The notes beneath the pieces were generated by a model that made no database searches, had not been told where the DNA came from, and saw only the letters and a program-made list of their open reading frames with translations. The translations under genes were made by a program, and so were the position numbers. 64,000 nt of DNA, from the NCBI GenBank assembly GCA_001898505.1, contig MKTZ01000011.1, positions 372,001-436,000 of the forward strand, in the 5' to 3' direction. Each line of letters starts with the position of its first letter. Positions within the stretch are counted from its first letter, which is position 1. This stretch comes from Sphingobacteriales bacterium 50-39 (GTDB taxonomy: Bacteria > Bacteroidota > Bacteroidia > Chitinophagales > Chitinophagaceae). This document shows positions 60,521 through 64,000 of this stretch, in pieces.

Positions 60521-61024
60521 ATGAAAACCCTATTGATCATACGACACGCAAAGAGCAGTTGGGATAATGCTAATCTGAACGACATTGATCGACCATTGAA
60601 CGACCGTGGCAAACGCGATGGTGCCGTTATGGCCGCCAGACTGATCAAGGCCGGTGTCAGGGTTGATCTTTTTGTATCCAGCCCTGCTAAAAGAGCCAGG
60701 CATACCGCCGAGATGTTTGCCCATATTTTTGGAAGAAAAGAAAAGGACATCGTGCTCATTCCCCAGCTTTATCATGCACAGGTACAGGATTTCAAAGATG
60801 TAGTAACAGGGCTGGACGATCAGTATGATAGCGTCGCCCTTTTCTCACACAATCCCGGGATCACCGCCTTTGCCAATGTACTTTCATCCGTGCGACTGGA
60901 TAATATGCCTACCTGTAGCATATTTGCCGTCACTGGTACCGCTACCAGTTGGAAAGAGTTCCTCCACACAGGTGCGGCGTTCTGGTTCTTCGATTATCCC
61001 AAGCGAACAGATGAGAAAGACTGA
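60521..61024 (+). CDS. sixA: SixA-type phosphohistidine phosphatase
   Basis: A 167-residue histidine-phosphatase-fold protein. The catalytic R-H-A-K-S-S-W is at the N terminus and S-S-P-A-K-R-A and F-S-H-N-P-G follow. SixA removes phosphate from histidine phosphotransfer domains. The start at 60521 (M-K-T-L-L-I-I-R-H) gives the normal N terminus. Its 3' end overlaps the converging glycosyltransferase gene by 31 nt. Confidence 0.9.
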   Translation: MKTLLIIRHAKSSWDNANLNDIDRPLNDRGKRDGAVMAARLIKAGVRVDLFVSSPAKRARHTAEMFAHIFGRKEKDIVLIPQLYHAQVQDFKDVVTGLDDQYDSVALFSHNPGITAFANVLSSVRLDNMPTCSIFAVTGTATSWKEFLHTGAAFWFFDYPKRTDEKD

Positions 61025-62103
61025 GTTATTATGTGTTGTAATAGATCTTTCTGCTCCTGGACCGAGTAATAAGAGAATTGTTCCGCCTGTAATCGCGCAT
61101 CCGTGAGAGAAAAACCCTTTTGGCTGACACAAAGAGCTATTCGTTGCGCGGTAAGGTATTTCCCCAGATATTCCTGTTCCGTCTGGCCCGGCGTGGGTAT
61201 AAGTATCGATTTTTTTTGTAGCCGTACAAGATCCATCACTGTACTATAGCCCGAACGCGCCACTACCAGCTTTGCTTTTGATAGATACTCATTCAATGTA
61301 CGGGCAGGAAGATGATCATAAACATTCGTTCCGCCCAGCGGGCTTCCTCCCCTGGGCAGGCCCCTGACAAATACGAATGTTCCCTGAAATGACCTCAGCT
61401 GCCCCCATAATATATTCTCGAGAATACTACGTTGTGGCTCCGGCCCTGAGAGCAATATTAAAAGATCAATGGCTTCATCCGACTGTGATCGCTCCATTCT
61501 TGATAATAATCCTATATAATGGGTCGGCACATCCGGCATGCGTTCAGGATGAGAAAGCTTTCCCGCCAATCCCATCCCTGCTGGCACATCCGGTACCCAG
61601 CATGCGTTAAATCTGTTGATAAGACGATAATGCCATCGCTGGACCCACCTGTCCACCAGACCCCCCATCCCACTTTGAATATTCAATTGATGTGTGATCA
61701 ATACGCAATAAAGGTCGCGGTGCCATAGTCCATAACGGTTGTCCGAGATCACTACATCCACTCCTTCTTTTTCCAGAAATTGCTGTAACCAGCGGTTTTC
61801 TTCCTTGACGCGGATCAAGATTTTTGGAATGCTGAGAAGTAGTCGCAACAGCGTGAAGGCACGATTTTTGTCATATTTGATGCAATAGCCAGGCAGTTCA
61901 ACAAAGGACAGGAAAGGAAATTCTTCCTCAAGGAGCGCTTTTTGGTCGCCAGTCGCAGCGACGCATACTTCGTATTTATTGATTAATAACTCTTTAATAA
62001 TTGGGACACATCTGGTTGCATGCCCGAGTCCCCAATCCAGCGGAGCTAAGAGTATTTTGTAGGTTTTACTAGTGGGATTGTTAATTTTTAAAATTGATGC
62101 CAA
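60994..62103 (-). CDS. MurG-like glycosyltransferase
   Basis: A 369-residue GT-B-fold enzyme. The N-terminal part has P-L-D-W-G-L-G-H-A-T-R-C and the C-terminal part has the nucleotide-sugar-site R-S-G-Y-S-T-V-M-D-L and T-P-G-Q-T-E-Q motifs. It resembles UDP-sugar transferases related to MurG but its acceptor is unknown. The end overlaps sixA by 31 nt on the opposite strand. Confidence 0.85.
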   Translation of the reverse strand: MASILKINNPTSKTYKILLAPLDWGLGHATRCVPIIKELLINKYEVCVAATGDQKALLEEEFPFLSFVELPGYCIKYDKNRAFTLLRLLLSIPKILIRVKEENRWLQQFLEKEGVDVVISDNRYGLWHRDLYCVLITHQLNIQSGMGGLVDRWVQRWHYRLINRFNACWVPDVPAGMGLAGKLSHPERMPDVPTHYIGLLSRMERSQSDEAIDLLILLSGPEPQRSILENILWGQLRSFQGTFVFVRGLPRGGSPLGGTNVYDHLPARTLNEYLSKAKLVVARSGYSTVMDLVRLQKKSILIPTPGQTEQEYLGKYLTAQRIALCVSQKGFSLTDARLQAEQFSYYSVQEQKDLLQHIITQSFSSVRLG

Positions 62104-62154
62104 ACAGCAATACTTTTTTTATTACAAAATAGTTAATTTACGAGACTAAAGCCA

Positions 62155-62295
62155 ATGAAACCTTCGAAAGCGATATTGATCCTGTTATTATTATTTAGTA
62201 GCATTGTAATAATTAGCTGCAGTTCGGGCAGGGGGATCGGTGGTAGCAGTAAGAAGTGTGGCTGTGGTATCAGTAAAGGTATGTCTGGTTATTAA
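62155..62295 (+). CDS. Small lipoprotein, 46 aa
   Basis: A short gene encoding a signal sequence (I-L-I-L-L-L-L-F-S-S-I-V-I-I-S-C) with a lipobox, followed by a Gly/Ser-rich mature part with a C-G-C-G motif. Small lipoproteins with such Cys-Gly tails are common in Bacteroidetes. It sits 13 nt before the next gene. No function is known. Confidence 0.55.
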   Translation: MKPSKAILILLLLFSSIVIISCSSGRGIGGSSKKCGCGISKGMSGY

Positions 62296-62308
62296 AATCT
62301 AATAAAAA

Positions 62309-62557
62309 ATGAAAACGTCTAACAGGGATTTGCTTGTTCTTGTGAAGGATGAACAAATGAGCGAACAGTCCATGGAGCAGGAGCTGGAGCAGCTGAACGA
62401 GCTTTTATTCCATTTCGAAACGATCGATAGCTTCTGCACCGCCCACGAAGTGTTTGATGTCAATAGGCATAAAACACTTCACAAGCGCGACTCCATGCAA
62501 AAGATCATTAGGGAGAAGGAATTGAAACCTTTTGTCTTCATCTGTAATAAGAACTAA
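62309..62557 (+). CDS. Hypothetical acidic protein, 82 aa
   Basis: A small soluble protein, strongly acidic at the N terminus (M-S-E-Q-S-M-E-Q-E-L-E-Q-L-N-E-L-L-F) with a basic end. No recognised family. It shares an operon with the small lipoprotein and converges with the aminotransferase gene (16 nt apart). Confidence 0.55.
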   Translation: MKTSNRDLLVLVKDEQMSEQSMEQELEQLNELLFHFETIDSFCTAHEVFDVNRHKTLHKRDSMQKIIREKELKPFVFICNKN

Positions 62558-62573
62558 TGATATAATTCGACAC

Positions 62574-63839
62574 TTACGAGCCCGGTGACAATTTCTTCAT
62601 AGCATCTCTTAGTTTTCCAATCATCTCTTCGATGTCCTCAACATGACAGGTGCCGACACTCAGCCTATACCAGGGAGAATTTTTGGATGCGCCAAATGCA
62701 GAGAAAGGTACTACTGCCAGTTTTGCCTCGTTCAATAGATAAGAGGTCACATCCTGCTGACTTGTCAATATATTTCCATCCTTGGTTTGCTGACCCGCAA
62801 GATCGATTTTAATGGTAAGATAGATGGCTGCCTCGGGCGCCAATACATCCACGTTGAAACCTTCTTTTTTTAGCTGGGTAAAACCCGCATGAATTCGCCG
62901 CAGCCTGTCGGATACCGCCGCCTTAAATGGATGCAGATATTCGTCGATCTTATTTTTTTCCAGTAGGAAGGCTGCCGTTGCCTTTTGTTCCGCCATCGGC
63001 GCCCAGGCCCCTATATGTGTGAGGATGGCCTTCATCTTGCCGATGATTTCCGAAGGACCAAATGACCAGCCTACCCGTACACCTGTTGCTGCAAATACTT
63101 TGCTGATGGCGTCTATATAGACAGTATACTCGCGCATGGCCGGATAAAGCGAGATGGGATCATAATGGCATATATCCCCATAGGTTAGCTGCCAGTACAT
63201 CTGATCATACAGAACAAATAATTTCTTTTCTCCTGCGCTGCGACGCTTATTTTCTTCCAGCACCAGCTCACAGATGGCCGAAAGGTCTTTTTTGGAAATA
63301 GTGGTCCCCGTTGGATTTTGAGGTGAGCAGAGACAGATGAGCGTCGCCTCTTTCACATGCGGCCGGATAGCCTCTGCTGTAGGCATAAAATTGTTTTCAG
63401 CATGCGCCTCGATGACAACATGCTCACCCCAGTTCAGATGCGTATAATGATTGTTGTTCCACGAAGGCACTGCATAGATAACCTTGTCGCCTTTGTCGAT
63501 CAATGTACGGAATAACGAATAGATCAACGGCCGCCCTCCGCTGGCCACCAGTATCTCATCGACGGTATATGTCAACCCCTCCCTGTCTTTCAGGAACCCG
63601 GCAATGGACTGGCGAAGATCGAGATTGCCTTCCGCCGCAGGATAATTGGTAAAATGTTTACGATAGGCATCGATAATACCTTCTTCCAGTGCTTTTGGGA
63701 TAGGAAAAATAGACGGATCGAAGTCTCCAACAGTGAAATTATAGATCCTTTCGCCCTGCCGGATCTTCTCGCGAATGTCCCCACCTAATTTGACGATCTC
63801 CGATCCGATAAGGGTTTCAGCCAAATGAGATAACTGCAT
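62574..63839 (-). CDS. Class I/II pyridoxal-phosphate aminotransferase
   Basis: A 421-residue fold-type I aminotransferase. Visible are S-G-G-R-P near 105, N-P-T-G-T, the Tyr in L-Y-D-Q-M-Y, and the Schiff-base Lys in S-K-V-F-A-A-T-G-V-R-V-G-W. It resembles aspartate/aromatic aminotransferases; the amino donor is not predictable. Length is normal. Confidence 0.9.
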   Translation of the reverse strand: MQLSHLAETLIGSEIVKLGGDIREKIRQGERIYNFTVGDFDPSIFPIPKALEEGIIDAYRKHFTNYPAAEGNLDLRQSIAGFLKDREGLTYTVDEILVASGGRPLIYSLFRTLIDKGDKVIYAVPSWNNNHYTHLNWGEHVVIEAHAENNFMPTAEAIRPHVKEATLICLCSPQNPTGTTISKKDLSAICELVLEENKRRSAGEKKLFVLYDQMYWQLTYGDICHYDPISLYPAMREYTVYIDAISKVFAATGVRVGWSFGPSEIIGKMKAILTHIGAWAPMAEQKATAAFLLEKNKIDEYLHPFKAAVSDRLRRIHAGFTQLKKEGFNVDVLAPEAAIYLTIKIDLAGQQTKDGNILTSQQDVTSYLLNEAKLAVVPFSAFGASKNSPWYRLSVGTCHVEDIEEMIGKLRDAMKKLSPGS

Positions 63840-63861
63840 GACATGTTATATGTGTGAAGAG

Positions 63862-63934
63862 AGCCGCTCATCGGACTCGAACCGACGACCCTTTCATTAC
63901 GAATGAAATGCTCTACCAGCTGAGCTAGAGCGGC
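63862..63934 (-). tRNA. tRNA-Thr(CGU)
   Basis: A 73-nt cloverleaf with acceptor GCCGCTC/GAGCGGC, discriminator U and no encoded CCA. The anticodon loop TTCGTAA gives CGU. No gene or structure is seen from 63935 to the window end. Confidence 0.92.
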
Positions 63935-64000
63935 TTATATATAATATATATTAATATGCATTGGGGAGGCACATCGACGAATGTACGGTCCCGGGGCAGC

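Noticed and set aside
1-64000. CRISPR arrays, rRNA operons, complete insertion sequences
   Set aside because: I read through for spaced direct repeats, rRNA sequence and transposase motifs and found none; only the att-bounded element is mobile DNA of a recognisable type.

Overview
The window looks like chromosomal DNA of a Bacteroidota bacterium, most likely Chitinophagaceae. The signs are SusC/SusD genes behind a FecI/FecR pair, promoters of the TTTG / TAnnTTTG type, DUF4834, a Bacteroidetes-type tyrosine integrase, and a polysaccharide locus resembling beta-1,2-glucan loci of Chitinophaga and Bacteroides. The family assignment is inference; no rRNA is present.

Layout. (1) 13-4109: right end of a probable integrated element at tRNA-Asn. 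It carries a two-gene bacterial ubiquitin-like conjugation operon: three ubiquitin-like domains fused to an E2-like domain that contains no cysteine, and a JAMM protease fused to an E1-like enzyme. A divergent XRE repressor / ImmA-type protease pair probably controls it. (2) 4241-13947: host genes (Rieske protein, HflX, outer-membrane barrel, acylphosphatase, TlpA-like thioredoxin, divergent RtcB, SEC-C protein) mixed with several decayed genes. These include a divergent HxlR/monooxygenase pair in which both genes have lost their middles. (3) 14107-22761: a complete 8.65-kb integrative element bounded by 44-bp direct repeats of the 3' half of tRNA-Ile2(CAU). It has an integrase, an excisionase-like protein, a minimal HUH protein, an XRE regulator, an inverted-repeat-rich candidate origin and a family of uncharacterised small repeat proteins. 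(4) 23048-46391: a FecI/FecR-controlled utilisation locus. It holds SusC (frameshifted by an 8-bp tandem duplication), SusD, a LamG lipoprotein, a seven-haem cytochrome, an FG-GAP/UnbV protein, three tandem GH144-type glucanases, an oxidoreductase-GH43 fusion, a GH3 beta-glucosidase and a HAD phosphatase. (5) 46504-64000: core genes, including the rimP-nusA-infB operon, a SurA-like isomerase, a PAS/GAF histidine kinase with two near-twin response regulators, a PurF-like enzyme, SixA, a glycosyltransferase, an aminotransferase and tRNA-Thr.

How they work together. The glucan locus reads as a coherent system: a surface sensor/importer (SusC/D with FecIR), endo-glucanases that cut the polymer, GH3/GH43 enzymes that finish the oligosaccharides, and an unusual redox component. 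The ubiquitin-like operon and the tRNA-Ile2 element look like accessory cargo brought by related integrases. The target sequences in the two tRNAs are nearly identical, and both insertions show the same TnTGCAAAnTG-type direct repeats.

The most novel material is the mobile ubiquitin-like module and the uncharacterised repeat-protein family in the 14.1-22.8 kb element. Functions given for these are inference from sequence alone.
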